Shown: positions 63,393-64,000 of the stretch, piece after piece
Position numbering within the stretch: position 1 is the first letter of the stretch
Layout of the letters: the number at the start of each line of letters is the position of its first letter
Assembly (NCBI RefSeq): GCF_000374025.1
Contig: NZ_KB893187.1
Location: 62,001-126,000, forward strand
Direction of reading: 5' to 3'
Origin: Spirosoma panaciterrae DSM 21099
GTDB lineage: Bacteria; Bacteroidota; Bacteroidia; Cytophagales; Spirosomataceae
DNA length: 64,000 nt
Notes under the pieces: generated by a model
The model's input: only the letters and a program-made list of their open reading frames with translations
Database searches by the model: none
What the model was told of the DNA's origin: nothing
Program-made: the position numbers and the translations under genes

Positions 63393-64000
63393 CTATTTAA
63401 AGTCAGCCATTTCTCGACAAATGTCGGCCATGCTTTTAAGCTTGAATGAAGTATTTATTTCAAAAAGATTATCAGGTACATCAGTTTGCTTCAATGTCGT
63501 AGCCGTAAGTTGAATTAGCCATCCATATTCGCTAATAGGAAATTGCAAAGGCGTACCCGGCAACTCGAATGCAGAATCAAAAAGTTTACTCATTGGAATA
63601 TTAATGGAAGTACTTACTATGGCTTCGGGTAGTGCTCCTCCATACTCTTGCCCTCCTTTGAGCTCTACTTTTTCTGTATCTAGGTTAAACCATTTTATAT
63701 GCTGACTAACCTTATTAACTGCGAAACTTTTTATAGCCCCAAACTGACTTCGCTTGTTCTGTAATTGTTGCTCTTCTTCATGAGTCATAAAAATTGCAGA
63801 TTTGTCAACTCTAGCCCAAATGGGCTCAGAATGTTCACTGAATAAGTAAGTCCCTTTTTTATTCCAAATTTGAATCAATTTTTCAGTGACGGATTTGTTC
63901 AATCTATTGAAGCGCCAAATTTCAATTCGGAGTAAGTCATCTTTCTTAAAAACGACAACTTTTGATATAATATAAGCAGCAGGGATGGACTCAAGCCGAC
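63393..64000 (-). CDS. AT-rich hypothetical protein, 5' end outside the window
   Basis: The frame is open from the window edge to a stop at 63393, at least 202 residues; the TTG at 63902 is internal, as the frame continues upstream without a stop (RLESIPAAYIISKVVVFKKD, split). No family recognised. It has mixed alpha/beta sequence (IWRFNRLNKSVTEKLIQI, then QLTATTLKQTDVPDNL). Base composition is clearly more AT-rich than the neighbouring genes, suggesting a recent arrival. It converges with the beta-lactamase gene. Confidence 0.7.
   Translation of the reverse strand, partial: RLESIPAAYIISKVVVFKKDDLLRIEIWRFNRLNKSVTEKLIQIWNKKGTYLFSEHSEPIWARVDKSAIFMTHEEEQQLQNKRSQFGAIKSFAVNKVSQHIKWFNLDTEKVELKGGQEYGGALPEAIVSTSINIPMSKLFDSAFELPGTPLQFPISEYGWLIQLTATTLKQTDVPDNLFEINTSFKLKSMADICREMADFK

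Noticed and set aside
1-64000. tRNA, rRNA, riboswitch, IS element, prophage, CRISPR-Cas
   Set aside because: None was seen on either strand; no transposase, integrase or cas-like protein and no recognisable RNA consensus. Short RNAs could be missed by eye.

Overview
The window looks like a chromosomal stretch of a Cytophagales bacterium, most likely a Spirosoma-like member of the Bacteroidota. The reasons are family-level: a secreted protein with a gliding-motility/type IX type B sorting domain, DUF4270/DUF4907/Kelch lipoproteins, an outer-membrane TonB-type barrel with an N-terminal carboxypeptidase-like domain, LytS-type (PF06580) kinases, menaquinone genes (MenE, MenB) and a subclass A2-like beta-lactamase. 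GC looks near 50 percent. No rRNA, tRNA, CRISPR array, transposase or phage gene was seen.

Left part (1-13.9 kb): an M28 peptidase cut by the window edge, a serine hydrolase, YceI, a lipoprotein, an N-acyl-D-amino-acid deacylase relative and a large adhesin-like secreted protein. Then comes a minus-strand redox operon, in transcription order Rieske lipoprotein, thioredoxin, ApbE flavin transferase, DUF4266 lipoprotein with a Cys/Gly tail, and DUF3570 outer-membrane protein. A CotH-type protein kinase-like lipoprotein follows upstream.

14-29 kb: an SpoIIAA-like protein, the Kelch-DUF4907-DUF4270 surface operon, an S41 protease, then a plus-strand set for oxidation of sugars or alcohols (gluconate dehydrogenase subunit 3-like, GMC oxidoreductase, sorbosone-dehydrogenase-like protein), DUF72, a Tat-exported TIM-barrel isomerase, and a front-end fatty-acid desaturase followed by a cyclopropane-synthase-like methyltransferase. 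29-31.3 kb: a cold-shock protein and a cassette of four short unrecognised genes, the last of which resembles a catalytically altered PD-(D/E)xK fold.

31-50 kb: mostly metabolic and housekeeping genes (CoA-transferase, GH1, bile-acid-symporter-like carrier, aldehyde dehydrogenase, truA, MobA-like transferase, DinB), a regulator with a catalytically dead S24-like domain, a VapBC-type toxin pair, a GH65 phosphorylase, an orphan LytS-type kinase and a coupled pair of unknown lipoproteins. 50-64 kb: an unknown gene, menE, DUF2809 and a second Rieske lipoprotein on one strand, menB on the other, a single-domain response regulator, a histidine kinase, a TonB-type receptor, signal peptidase I, a class A beta-lactamase, and an AT-rich unknown gene running off the right edge.

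The intergenic regions are rich in long, often perfect inverted repeats. Some are classical terminators; several lack a T-tract and may be repeat elements. The parts most worth following up are the ApbE/DUF4266/DUF3570/Rieske redox operon, the Kelch/DUF4907/DUF4270 operon and the four-gene cassette at 29.9-31.3 kb.
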